A stretch of 64,000 nt of DNA, from assembly GCA_024500155.1 (NCBI GenBank), contig CM044868.1, positions 36,691,665-36,755,664 of the forward strand, written 5' to 3'. This document shows positions 39,350 through 52,099 of the stretch, in pieces (the stretch's first letter is position 1; every line of letters starts with the position of its first letter). This stretch comes from Chenopodium formosanum. Lineage: Eukaryota; Streptophyta; Magnoliopsida; Caryophyllales; Amaranthaceae. The position numbers were made by a program, and so were the translations under genes. The notes under the pieces were generated by a model, which saw nothing but the letters and a program-made list of their open reading frames with translations, had not been told where the DNA came from and ran no database searches.

Positions 39350-41009
39350 ATGTTCGGCAAAGGCAAAGGAAATCAAAGAGGAAGAGGGTGGGAGAATCTT
39401 CAAGACCACAATTCCCACCTCCTCCGGCATCAATGATCATGGCATTGTTGCTTCGCACGAGCAATTTTGGCCCATCTATGAGTCACTCATCAAGCGTCCA
39501 ATCCGTTCTACAAGATTCTTTTGCCCCCAAACTTTAAGGAAGCTAAGTATTTTAGATGAGGTGGTCAGGTTGGCTCAAAACTTTGGATGGGGTGACTTCA
39601 TTCACCTCCACGCTTACACTTACGAGCGTGTAACTTTGGAATTCCTTGCCTCTCTTCGCAAAGAAGTCTTTGAGCCGGAGGATGTTGATGAGGATCCTCA
39701 ACTTCTGATTCACTTTAGAATGTTCAACGAGGATCACTCATTAACGGAAAGTGAGCTAAATGACATATTCTTTTGGCATGACACCAGACTTGATCACCCA
39801 TCCGAAATTACCTCCTCTCATCGCATACCTTACAACAAGAAAGAGTGGTGGAGGAGTATCACCAACAAGGATAGGTTTCAAACTAATGCCTCAAAGGTCA
39901 ACAATATCATTCACATAGCCTTGAGGTATTTTGTACGGCTTCTCCAATATGACGTGTTCTTCAAAGCAAACCTCGGCTCCATGGTAAGAGATGAGGTTGC
40001 TTGCCTATTCTTGGTCGATAACCCTCAGCGGCTTAAATTTCAATGCTCTTCCACCTTCATCCAACGGCTCTTGGATACTAGGGATAACCGTCTCGGTGAT
40101 GAGATCTTTATGGGTGGCATGATTACTATCATTGCTCTTTCTTTGCAGAATGGAGCATACAAAGATCAAATTGAATCGCTCCCACCCGTGCACCAAACCC
40201 GAGAAGAGCTCACCGACGAGTTCCCTCCCTATGCTCTTTCCATAAGCGCCCTCCATCACAGCCGCTTCCTCAACTACACCACTAGCAAGCGCTTATTCAT
40301 CCTCTTGGTCGATAGGGAGATCGAATGGTGTGTCCTTCCGGACCCCGACCTCAATACGGTGGACCACTCCGCTCCTCTTAAATGGAAGATCCCTCATCAA
40401 AACATCCCCAATGAGCTGAGACGAACTAAAGCCCGGGGTGGAGTTCCTCAACCTCCGCCGGTCCTCCGTCAGGAGCAAATTGTTCCCCCCCTTAGCGAGG
40501 GAGGTGAGGCATCTTCCTCTTCTTCCATTCCTCCTTTTGATTTAAATGCTCTTCGTAGTACCCTCAATGATATCCGTCGAGACAATCAAGCTTCCATTGA
40601 ACAATGGGGGCACTACGCGAGGGCAAATTATGATAATCTTGTGCAAGCGGGCATTCAAGCGCCCTATGTGAACTACCCTTACCCCCCTCCTAAAGAGGGT
40701 CCGGTCAATCATTGGGGACCCTATGACCCTCAAAACCCCACCCCCCCTTGCTACGCCTATTGGGAAGGTCCCATCGACCCTACCCAACGCATTGGCACCC
40801 CACCATACAACCCTATCGTCCGGGTGGGTGTGATCTGGCTTATGACCCAGCATCCACATCTACCCCCACTCCTTTTTTATGGTGGTTGGGGTGCCCAAGG
40901 GTGGCCCTATGAGCACTTTAACCAACCCTTCCACCCTTTCATGGACACTCCCGGTTTGATCCTGATAACCCCCCTCAACCCAGGGGGGCGAGGAGATGAT
41001 AACCAGTGA
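39350..41009 (+). pseudogene. ATHILA ORF-1 family protein of element C, two frameshifts near the start
   Basis: ATG 39350 begins MFGKGKGNQRGRG, which is out of frame with the KRKRVGES that follows; a second 1-bp loss near 39425 (CCTCCTCC-GGC against CCTCCTCCCGGC in the copy at 1-258) shifts to the main frame. The main frame, open from about 39400 to 41009, reads TRFFCPQTLRKL, RLAQNFGWGDFIHLHAYTYE, VTLEFLASLRKEV, EWWRSITNKDRF, HIALRYFVRLLQ and ends in a Pro/Tyr/Trp-rich tail. These are marks of the ATHILA ORF-1 family, found in the env position of Athila elements; function unknown. About 550 codons in total. Confidence 0.75.
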
Positions 41010-41186
41010 TGAGGGTTCTTTTCCCTCCCCCTCCCCCGATCTTCTCGCTTGTAACTTTTGCTCAGGACGAGCAAAAGAATAGTGTGGGGGAGGATGTCAT
41101 TTTGGTTGGTTGAAGTGTACATAGGAAGGTAGAGTGGTAGGGTAGTTGCTTGCACATAAGGAGGATAGTGAGGATAGTGGCCTTGT

Positions 41187-41280
41187 GGTATTGATGTGGC
41201 GTTGTGATGGTGGTGATGAGATGGTGATGCTGTGATGATATTGATGTGGTGATGTGATGGTGATGACGATGATGTTTTAT
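41187..41280 (+). repeat. GTGATG-rich simple repeat
   Basis: Imperfect runs of GATG, GTGATG and GATGTG. Confidence 0.7.
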
Positions 41281-42597
41281 GATTATTTTTGCTGATTTCT
41301 GATTATTTTCTTTGATGATTCCTGAGTTTTTGAAGGTGGAGATGCTCCTGAGTGAAAAATAAAAAATTCCCAAAAATCCAAATCCCCTTAATCCAAACTT
41401 TGTAGATAGCTTTTTATTTATTTTTTCTTCTTTTTGTTTATTTCTTTAGTCTTTTTCTTTGTTTTCTAACCTTTTCTTGTTTTGTTGTAGTTTCTTTTGT
41501 TTGGCTCACCTTTATTGAAGCTTGAAGCGGAGATGAAGGACGTTAAGGAGCAACACTAGCTCCCTTGGTGAGATTAGATATATTACCTTGTCTTATATTT
41601 CAAGCAGCATTCGGTGAGACCTTTCCTCTCTTTCTTTTTCTTTTTCTTTGAGTGCTTAGTTTAGGTCTAGTTTAGGAAGAGTTGAATGGTTTGAGGTTGA
41701 TTGATTTTGGTTCTAAGGAACCCGGGATCGTTGATGTTGATATCAACGATCAATTGTATGTTGATTGGGATTTATTTGATTTACATGCCTCGATTATTAA
41801 CCTTTTTAATTTCTTCCTCTTTGTTGTGTGTTTTTCTTGTTCTCTTTTGTGTAACAAGCATTACTATGGCAAGTTGAAATATTTTTTATGTGGATTTGCT
41901 CATTCATTTGGATTTGAGAATTTGTGTGCCTTTTTTATGACATGACTTTGAATGCTTACCTTCCTAGTTGATGAGGGTTTACACGGTTTGAGAATGCTTA
42001 AGGTTGAATTAGACACATTATAAGCTAAGGTTGCCCGGTTTAGAACTTTTGAGGACATTTGAACCCCCTAGTTCACGGGAAAGTGGTAAGATGGTGTTGC
42101 TCTCCGTAGTGAATAGGATTCCCTTGGTTGGTATTTCCTTATTTTTATCCCGTGTGAGCGTCATTTGTTCAATCCTTCATCATTCTTGTGAGCGGCGCTT
42201 TGGATCCTTAACTATGCATGTCTTAATCTTTGTGTTGGTATTTAGCTCCCGAGATCGTGACCAAACAACTTTAAAGGAGGAAGAGGGCATTTCTTCTCAT
42301 TTTTCTTTGTTTTCTTTGTGTTTTGTCACAAATTTGGTTTTCATTTTTACATCCACCCACTTGCTAACCAATTTGGGCCTCATTCCCCTTTCTTGATCTA
42401 GCCATATTACAAACCTATCGGCCTATGTTCTACCAACCCTTGTAGTTAGTGAAGCATTGGCTTTTGAGGTTCGAATTTGAGAGTGTTGGTTTTAGAGCAA
42501 GAAAGTTGTGAATATTGGTTCAAGTGAGATTTTGAAAGTTGTTCATGAAAGAAAATATTTGCAAAAAATTTGTGAGGAAGGATGCAACGTATGAAGA

Positions 42598-42664
42598 CCA
42601 AAAGAAAAAAAAAGAAAAAGAATATAAAAAAAAAGGAAGAGTTGAAAAAAAGAAAAGAAAGATA
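42598..42664 (+). repeat. Purine-rich (A/G) tract
   Basis: About 66 bases of A and G with only a few T, far longer than a normal polypurine tract. Confidence 0.7.
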
Positions 42665-43222
42665 GCCACTCTTTTGCTTCACTTAGGATTTGCCACCAAA
42701 ATTTTCAAATTAATTCCCAACCTTAACCCCTAGCCATGACATTACAACCCGAGTTAAGATCCTTGGACTTGGAGAAGTGCGGTCAAAGAACGGTGGAGGG
42801 AGATAGATTTCAACCATATGAAGAGAGTGTGCATAGTTGAGATGTCGGGATAACCTTATGATTCCACATAAAATTTCTTTTTCCGGTTCCCTCGACAAAT
42901 CATGAAGAACTAACTTGGGGATGATTTGAAGCTATTGGAGAGAACGCGGACCGTCTTGGTTGGGGCTAGTGCAGTGGATGAAATCATTAGTTCTCTACGC
43001 TTAGCTTAGGTTTGTCTCCTTCAACCATGAGCATCTTAGAACGTGTTCCCCCTCTTTGAGTTGAGAAAAGTAAGCATTCTTTGATTCATGTCCCTATGTT
43101 AGAGTCCATTTGGAGCATTTCCCATCGTGAAGCTTGATTGATTTTCTTAACCCTTGTCATATTATGCATGTTGTGTGTGTTGTCTTTTTGTTTTAGTATT
43201 CCTTGCATGAGGAAAAACAAAA

Positions 43223-43240
43223 GGAAACTGTGGGGGATTT
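43223..43240 (+). other. Polypurine tract of element C
   Basis: GGAAACTGTGGGGGATTT directly before the right LTR. Confidence 0.6.
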
Positions 43241-44743
43241 TGATGAGTGCCATTTATGCCACTCTTTTATCCTTTTTCTCTAAGGATTCTCCCCTCATTT
43301 GCACTTGTTTGGCCCTTTTTCTAAGCACTTTTACTTAGTTTTGCTTCCTCTTTTCTTTCTCCTTTATCTTCCCTTTTCTTAGTCTTCTCGCTTTGTTTTT
43401 ATTGTGGTTTTCATGTTTATGCTTTGTAGGAACCATTGGGATTTTCAAGAGGACGAAGCTAAGCTCAAGGGAAGCTGGAGGAAGTATGATTCAGAAGAGG
43501 TTCGGTCGAACCTCCTGAAGGTGTGGCCGAACCTGCTCAGTGGTTCGGCCGAACGTCGAGGCAGGGACAAGATGCAATTTGGCAATTTTGCAGGAGTGGT
43601 CGAACCACAGAAGTTCAACCAGACCAGGATCTGGGAGGTTCGACCGAACCTACCCATGGTTCGGCCGAACCTACCCATGGTTCGGGCGAACCTACCCATG
43701 GTTCGACCGAACCTGCCCTGTAGTCCGGTCGAACCTTCCCATTGTTCGGTCGAACCTCTCCTTTTCTCAGCTGGCTCTGTACGGACTATATAAGTCCCAT
43801 CTTAGAACGTGAGGCATTTAGATTAACTTAGTTTTAAATTTTTCTACATTTTAGCTTAATCTAGGGAGAGAAACACTATTAGTCTTCATTGGTAGAGAGA
43901 GAAAGTGTGGTTTTTTTCATTGATGAACTTGGATTTTGAAGATGGAGTTTGTTCAATCCTTTGTAGAACTTCATCTTCAATTAATGAGCAATATCTTACT
44001 CTTTCTCTTTACCTTTGTTTTTTATTTTGCTTATTTGCTTTGATTTTTCTTCTTTGCTTATTAATCATGTTGATGCTTATTGATTTGATGATTGATATTG
44101 TTTTAAATATGATTTGTGAGTAGTCACCTAGCCAAGGGTGTGGGGATGGTGTAGTTTCTAATTGTTCATGCTTATAATGTTGGGGTTATGTTAATGGTAA
44201 TTAAAGTCTTTGCATGCTTGATATTCTTTTATCTTCTTGCAAGTGCACATTGTTAGTTGATTAAAGGTGAGTCTTTGCTAACAAGTAACGGATGTTGACT
44301 TAGTTGAGATTCATTACGATCGATAATTCTTTGATTGCACCTTCTAATATATGGTTCTAGTGTGGAAACATAGAGGCTATGTTAGGAGAAACCGATTAAC
44401 CCCGGAAGGCGGTTAGTTTGGGCCTTACTTCGGTATTCATGTTTAGTTTACCATTGATTTGCTACTTTGTTATTGCATGATCAAGCGTCATCTTCACCAA
44501 CCCATTTCCTTTGGTGCCTAGTTATATTAATTTTAATCCATATCGTTCTTAGTTTAATCTCTTAGTTATTCACACTTCTTGTTCTGTGATAGCTTAGACT
44601 CTAGGTATTGAATACGGTGCTTAAGCATTTCTCCCTGTGGTTCGACCCCTCTATTTACCCTATACTTGTATTAGGTCAGTAGAGCGTTATAAATTCATTT
44701 GATTTAGGTGTAGTCGCTTAACGACACGATTATTCTCTTGTCA
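43241..44743 (+). repeat. Right LTR of element C
   Basis: A 1503-bp LTR starting TGATGAGTGCC and ending CTCTTGTCA, with GGTTCGRCCGAACC tandem units at about 43638-43735. Followed by TGCGC, the duplicated target. Confidence 0.88.
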
Positions 44744-46203
44744 TGCGCCAGACTCTGTTTTGTTTATTTTATCTTTTTGGCTGATTTTCTCTATAAATAA
44801 CGTATTAAAAACTCCGTTTTCATTCACCAGTTCTCATCAACAATCAAATTTAATTAACATTAACCTACAATCAGTTTTCATTCGCTAATTCTCATCAAGG
44901 TTTCTTTAATCATTCAGCCATCTCTCTCTTTTCTAAAATTGCTTTTTTACATACAAAATTCCGCATTCGCAAGATTTAGAAACACCTAGCCATATTTGAA
45001 GTTGCCTTCGCCCTAGACGTGAAAGGTTTAATTTCTGAGGGTACGGTCCCAAATCTCTCTTTCAATTATTTAATTTAATTGTTTTGATTATTATTTTCCT
45101 TGAAGTTACTAACGTGTGTATTTTGTTATTAGAAAGAGGTACGAGGCATCAAAGTAAGTACTTTAATGGTTTTAATTGATATTATGATGTAGAAATCATG
45201 CTTAGTTTGTTATTATGATATTCCTAGTATCATGTTTAGGGAAAAGGTTATAATATCAAATATTAAATATGAATGTTACGATGCTTCCTATATTCTTCCT
45301 AATATTTATGATTGTTAGTATCATTTTAGGGTTAAATATTTGATTTTTATTGCTTAGTGACATGCTAGGATTTGTTATTAATCTTGTTAGTATCATGCCT
45401 AGGATCTTGCTATTATTATGCTTTAATATTAACATGAACATGATTATGATTATAATTGTTATAATTTATGATGATTATGAATATTATTATTATTGTTATT
45501 TTGATGATGATTATTTTATTTATGATTATTATTATTTTGATTATGACTATGATTTTATAATGATGATTATTATTATTGTTATGATTATTATTATGATTAT
45601 TATAATTCGTGATATTGATTATTTATTATGTTGCTTGTTGCTTGATATTTATTGTTATTTCTTGATCACACCTTTAATGCATGTTTAAAGGGAATTTGGT
45701 ACTTGTAATCACGCTTAATAAGATATTTAATAATCTTGTTAAGGTTAATTTTATTATAATTCAAGTGATCGCCAATGATAGTTTATTTGTGCATTAAATT
45801 CAACCAACATAGATAAACAGGTTTAGGGTTAATCCTAATGATTGCATGTTAGTCAAGAAGCGCACATGAATACGATCAGAATAAAGTAGAGGCCTATTAT
45901 TAGGGCAGGTTCAATCTCTTTTAGGGTGGATTTGTACCTTCATCCCCGAACCCTTATTTGGTTCTAGACATTAAGGAGTTGATGATCTTTTGGATCGTTA
46001 AGGGGTGTAACCTTCACCTCGTGAACGGTTTACAAGTTCCTAAAACTTGTTGCCGACTCTTTTGCTCTATCTTCTTCCCTTTTGGACGCCACCGTACTTT
46101 AGTGTATGATCACAGTGGGGTTCAAGATAGGGGTTTAACGCTTGAAATTATCCCCTACAAGTGTCCTTTGAGTTCGCGTGTGTTTGTTTCTTTCTTTGAA
46201 AAA

Positions 46204-47520
46204 ATGGTATCAAAAACACACACGGCACGACCTAGGGTAGTTGTCAGCCGGTCACCTGGGACGGCTGAATCTAGAACTAGGGGTGCCACCAATCCTGAAC
46301 TGCTCTTGCTAACGAATCCAACTATGTCTATGCAGGACACTATGGCTAGAACAAAAAGGATAACCCGGCCGCCTAGTGATGTAGAGCACGAGAGTCCTAT
46401 CAGGGTGCCTAGAAGCGAGGTATCTTATTACCCATCCGGTGTCCCAATGACGCCGACGGACTCAATTATGAGTCAACCAGAAAATGCTTCCAGCGAAGAG
46501 GCATCCGGCTCTGGAGAGGGTTCGTCTTAGTCAGATGCTAGCTTAGGCGACCTCAGGAGTGAGGAGGAGCCGCCTATGAATGCTAAGAAAGGCTCTGAGG
46601 AAGAGGTCGCCTCTATCGAGCGAGGCCAGGAAGAAACTTCTTCCTCCCTTCAAGAAAAATTTACTACTTACATCACCCACCTATGCGCGTCTACCTAGAG
46701 AACCATGCGAAAACACTTGGGTGATTTCCATGACACCTATGTCATGGGTGCCGACTATAAGATAAATGTTCCGGCCCTTGACGATTGAGTGGTCTGGCAA
46801 CTTGACCAGAGCTATGGAGAAAGGTGTTTTGGTTGCTATGCGGCCACGATGCAGGCGGGCCTTAGATTTTCGTTGGATTCGGCGATTAAAAAGATCCTTG
46901 ACGAGTACCGCCTGGGGATATGGCAACTAGCACACAATTCTTGGGTAATATTATAGGATTCGAAGTCGCCTGTAGGATACAGGAAGTTGAGCCTAGATTT
47001 GAGGCCTTCGCCCATATGCATTACCTAAGCAAAGCTCCTACATCAGCCGGCCCCGGGTGGTTCACCATGTCATGTAACAAAGGTTACATGATGACTTTGG
47101 GGAATGAATACAAATGGAAGGATGGGAGAAACAAATTTTACATTATTTCTTCCCCTAATACCATCCGAAACCGGAAGTATAATTCTTGGAACCAAAATCC
47201 TTACCTCTTAAGTCAAAAGCTATTCTCTCGCCTGTTTTTGAAGAAGACTGGGACCAGATTTTGATGCCTTGTCTTTTTAAATTTGATGTGAAAATGGTTA
47301 AGGGGAGAACCGAGAAAGAGATTACCCCTAAAAGCTATAACCTAAAGTTCAATTAGCTAACTGGTCCTTTCTATTTGGCCACCTGTGGCCTTAGTAGTGA
47401 GAAAAGAAGAGGTGGGCAGCCGCCTGAGTCTTTGCATGGCCATCATTTCATCATTTTTTCATTTTTTTAATATTTCATTTGGCCTTTTTGCAGAAGAAGC
47501 CATGTCTCGGCTTGATCCGA
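46204..47520 (+). pseudogene. Decayed copy of the Tat antisense gene (element D)
   Basis: Starts MVSKTHTARPRVVVSRSPGTAE, close to the start of the antisense gene at 29606 (MDASPTHTAQPRLESSRSPG), keeps SMQDTMARTKR and later SWVNIIGFEVACRIQ-type, FAHMHYLSKAP and YMMTLGNEYKWKDG segments in shifting frames. Near 47490 the intron 1 acceptor TTTTTGCAG is followed by AAGAAGCC. Several frameshifts and stops; exons 3-4 are missing. On the plus strand, so it is antisense to the Tat pol remnant at 63655-64000 and probably from the same element. Confidence 0.8.
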
Positions 47521-49597
47521 GCAAATTATCTATAGATATCACACCCATATCTAATATGCTTGATTTCTTTCATGCAATTGTGAATGTTGTCGTTCACTTA
47601 TTGCATAGGTTTAGTTATAACTACTTTGCTAATCTTAAAATCTTCATTACTGATCACTTTCATAATAAGATGATAAAATTTGAGAGTGTCATGGATTATA
47701 TGTGATTTAGGATTTATTTTCCAAGTGATGGCTCCCACTCATTTTCATGATTGAGACCTTCAACTTGACAACCTACAATCATTAACGTTCCACAACAAAC
47801 TTTCCATAGAACATCTTCTTTATTATCGCCATTAAGGCAACAATATTCTTAACATATATTTTTGTACACTTCTCGATGATGATTTGCTTGGGTTTAACTC
47901 CAAACGGCTCATAGTGATTTGGGATACCCTAATCACTTCTGATCATGGAAATTTTCCTTAAATTCCTGCACATTACACATGGAATCATGTCCATGTTACC
48001 ATTCTCAAGCCACGACTTATTGTTAGCTCCTTCTCATAAACGGCTTCCTTATTAAGGATTTAATCCTTGTTAAGGTTTGTGCTTGCAACATCAATTCTCA
48101 AATTGTATTTGTTTCCACAAGTCAATAACTCATCCTGTTACTTATCCAAGTACCTTGGATAATCTTGGCCATAATCTAACGATCTATTACATAGATTCAG
48201 GTTGATTGGTACTACATACATACTTTAGATGCTCTAAGCATGTAAGTCGTGCGACGATTCCATATCACAACGTACATAATGGATTAAATTGCAGAGTAAT
48301 TCTCAATCTTATTCCATCCATACATTTTAGCTCATTTAGTTTCACTCAGTCTAGCTAAAATGTTTGCTGTGTGATATGGTTGATAGTCCCTATTAGATTC
48401 TTTCATGTTTGACTTAGTATTTAGCCTAGCTCATACTTAGTTCAAACATTTACTTAGTTTTATCCATACGGGTCGAAAGTCTTTCAAAGTCCTTCAATTC
48501 ATGTTTAACATGGTAAAATCCTTTACACGTTCAAACAATTTATTAAGTCTATACAATAGATCTCAATACCAATATGTACTATGTATCGTCTTTTGCTTGG
48601 TCCATTGTCAAAAATACTTTCAAATCTACGCAATTATCATTTGATAGTAGTTTCACAATAGAGTTCGTAACTTCTCGTTGGACCTTTACTTTTGCTCCCA
48701 CTAAACTTCTTATAATTCATGAGAAAACATGTTTCAACACCTATATGCAATGCTTCCATTAATCCCATGATGGATTCCTTGAGCTTGCTTTTAAATCTAG
48801 CATTTATTTAGATTTTCAAAACCCTTATACTATTTTCATAGTCACTTCTATAATACTATTTTAGGAAGGCGGTTTTGGTACCTATTTTAACATATTTCAT
48901 ATGAGCAATTTTGCTAAAACAATCACGAAAACTCTTTAGCATTCCGATTGGTGAATAGGTTTTTATTAAAATCAACTCCGTGAATTTAATTATATCCTTT
49001 TCAACCAATCTTGCAATTTATGCATATACATTTCCACATTTTTAGTTTTCTCCTTGAAAAATTTATTGCAATTGATGGGTCTTTCACGCTTTATGAAAAT
49101 TAGTCAAGTTTCTAACATGATTTTCAAACATGAAGTCTATCTCAGATTTTTATGGCCTCTAACCATTATTCAGAATTTTGATTTGTCGTAGCTATATTAC
49201 AAGGCATATTCCTTTACTATAAAATAGTAAATAGTATGCTTGTAAGTCTTAGGTTTATTTCTAAATTATTAGAAAATTTATAGGATTCAACCTAAGCCTT
49301 TGGTGAATTCTATACCTATACGAGGTTTTTGCATCAAACACTGAGTTTCAAGGCGCTTCCAAAGCTTTTCGATATTGTCGATCTTACTCCAACTTTTCAA
49401 AAGTTTTGTGAGAAATGAATTCTCTTTTAAGGAACTTGTAAAGTCCTTTTGAGTATTCTTGATCAAGTATTCTCACGAAGCTCTTTTCAGGTCTTCTGAG
49501 ATTGTTAGTTCTAGTTTGTTGCTAACCTCGATTGTAACCGAGTTCATTTTCCTCCCACTTGTCGTTTTGGAAATGTGTTACTTTCTAGAAAGACACA
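47521..49597. other. AT-rich region without recognised genes
   Basis: Openings are short (62 codons at most) and unconvincing. Together with 58476-62780 it probably formed one stretch before element E inserted. Confidence 0.4.
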
Positions 49598-51710
49598 TGT
49601 AGGGAATATTTCAAGCATTACCCCTAGCTTGAACCCCATTTTTATCATACACTAAAGTACGGTGGCGTCCAAAGGGAAAGAAGATAGAGCAAAAGAGTCG
49701 CCAACAAGTTTTAGGAACTTGGAAACCGTTCATGAGGTGAAGGTTACACCCCTTAACGATCCAAGAGATCGTTAACTCCAATAGGTCTTGAACCATGATT
49801 GGTAGTTGGGGGATGAAGGTACAAATCCAACCTAAAAGAGATCGAACCTGCCCTAATAATAGGCCTCTACTTAATTCTGATCGTATTCATGTGCGCTTTC
49901 TGACTAACATGCAATCAATAGGTTTAACCCTAAGCTTGTTTATCTATGTTGGTTGAATATTAATGCACAAACAAAACTATTCTTCGCGATCACTTGAATT
50001 ATAATCATGTTAACCCTAAACAAGATTATTAATTATCTTATTAAGCGTGATTACAAGTACCAATTCCCTTTAAACATGCATAAAAGGCGTGATCAAGCAA
50101 AAACAATAAATAATATCAAGCAACATAATAATCATAATATAAAAATTATAATCATGATTATCAGAATCATGTTAAAGCATAATAATAATGGCAAGATCCT
50201 AGGCATGATACTAACAAGATTAATAACAAACCTTAGCATGTCACTAAACAATAAAAATCAAAGCTTTAACCCTAATATAATACTAGCATGTCATAAGAAA
50301 AGAAAATAGGAAGCATCGCAGGAAAAACAATTGTCATATTTGATAATAAAAATTACCCTAAACATGATACTAGAAAGATCAAAACACCCAAACATGACGC
50401 TAGGAATCATAACAACAACCTAGACATGATTTCTATATCATAATAACAATGTAAACAATTAAAACACTTACTTGGATGCCTCGTACCTCTTTCCAATAAC
50501 AAAATACACGCGTTAGTAACTTCAAGGAAAATAATAAATAAAACAATTATATTAAATAATTGAAAGAAATATTTGGGATTAAACCCTCAGAAATAAAAAC
50601 CTTTCACGTCTAAGACGAACGCAACTTCGAACTTGGCTAGGTAATTCTAGTGCTAATGTATGAGGAATTGTGTTTGTAAAAGGGTTAGTTTAGAAAGAGA
50701 GAGAAAAAATCAAGAAATTCTTAATTAGAGTTGGTGATTTAAAAAAGGGAGATATGACCTCTATTTATAGAGAAAAAAGAGGGTCGAAGAATAAGAAGAG
50801 AATCCGAATTGGAATGGAAATAGAACTCGATGGACAGCAGTTTTTGCGGATATTGTTTTTATCATATCTTTTTATCTAGAAGTCCAAATAAGGCACATAA
50901 TATGTTTTTGGAAATATCTTGAAGTCTAATTTCCAAACCAATTGGAATAAGATTAAAATATTTTATATATACAAATATATGGCCGAAATTGTAGGACGGT
51001 GTCAGTTTTGAATAGAGTTTTGTATCTAATTCATATCTTTTTCGTTATAGCTCAGATTTAATATTATAATATATCATTGGAAAGATAATTTCAAGATCTA
51101 TCCAACCATATAAAATTTGGACAAAGATTATGCAGCACAAAAATAAAATATGACTGTCTTTGAACATCTTTAAATTCGAATAGAATTAGGATTTAAGAAA
51201 AGCGAAAATTTTATAAAAGGAAAGTTTTTAATTAACTCAAATTCCTTAAACTTATCTTTTCAAAAAGGATAATTAAGATTTTTTAGAAACTTATAAAAGC
51301 TTCTAATTAATCCTACTTTGTTAAGGAATAGGATTAAACCTTTGGACCCTCCACATGATCATTGGGTCATAGGTAAAATCCGGTTTGAGCCCAGTTTAGT
51401 ATTTTTGCCATAACTTCCTCATTATTTATCGGAATTGGGCTTAAAATATGTCGTTGGAAAGTTCTTTTAAAACCCCATCCACCTATACTATTATAGGACC
51501 CATATCATGGACCAAACTAAACAGGAATGCACGTTTTTTCAAAAATAAGGTAAGAAAAGAAATATTTTCAAAAACAGAAAGAAGAGATATTTTAATAAAA
51601 ACATCCTCATCACTAGACTTTTCACACTTTTTCTTTGTTTGATAATCAAATGACGTGAAAAATACTCATCACCGGGTTTGGTTTTGGGGAGACACATTTG
51701 GGTGTCTACA
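49598..51710 (-). repeat. 3' LTR of element E
   Basis: 2113 bp, starts TGTAGACACCC on the minus strand at 51710 and ends TTCCCTACA at 49598. A TATA-like CTCTATTTATAGAG lies near 50760-50773. Confidence 0.88.
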
Positions 51711-52099
51711 GAAACCCCCACTTTGACTGAGTTTAAAGAAAAGCAAGTTTCGAAAACAAAAGTCAAAGTAGCGATATGGACGGAGAATGATTCAGAACGT
51801 TCTGCGATCCTAAATCATTCTTGTAACGCCGATACCTACAAACTAGCATTAGTTAAACAGATAAAAGAGTTAAGAAACGCGTATCTTGCACCGTCGAGCA
51901 CACGTCTCTAGAGGTAACCGATTTGTTGTGACAATCTTCTGGAAGATAGAGAATACCGCTTGAAGACTGCTATGTCTGTAACTGCCTCCAATTTCCACTG
52001 TGATAGTCTTCAAAAAGATCACTTCTTGTTGATCCTTAATGCTGCTATGCCAGTACATCGGCGCTTTGCTGCTTGTTAACCAGTATGTCGGTGCTTTTG

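Larger units (their letters stand above)
41010..43222 (+). other. 3' non-coding region of element C
   Basis: No gene supported. Contains CTCAGGACGAGCAAAAGAATAG followed by a G-rich tract at 41061-41095, a wording seen after the ORF of Athila elements. Also a GATG-rich simple repeat (41187-41280), and an almost pure purine tract at 42598-42664. Confidence 0.55.
35247..44743 (+). mobile_element. Athila-type element C, gag-pol deleted
   Basis: Contents: truncated left LTR (35247-~36682), a deletion junction, post-pol leader (36690-37224 and 38920-39340) split by a solo LTR, ORF-1 pseudogene, 2.2 kb of 3' non-coding sequence, polypurine tract and a complete right LTR. No gag, protease, RT or integrase is present. 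It sits inside the LTR of element B. Confidence 0.85.
34550..46159 (+). repeat. 3' LTR of Ogre-like element B, split by element C
   Basis: Left part 34550-35246 (697 bp) starts TGTAGACACCC; right part 44744-46159 (1416 bp) ends CCCCTACA. The sum, 2113 bp, equals the uninterrupted LTR at 49598-51710, and the order of shared phrases is the same (inverted). The flanks of the insertion, TGCGT (35242-35246) and TGCGC (44744-44748), are the expected duplication with one change. Right flank of the LTR is AGTGT. The matching 5' LTR was not found. Confidence 0.83.

Noticed and set aside
45350..45688. 112-codon ORF rich in Asp/Tyr/Ile
   Set aside because: Product of an ATGATTATTATT-type low-complexity stretch within the LTR.
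45958..46530. 190-codon plus-strand ORF
   Set aside because: It begins inside the Ogre-like LTR and runs by chance into the decayed antisense-gene copy that starts at 46204; only the second part is real gene sequence.
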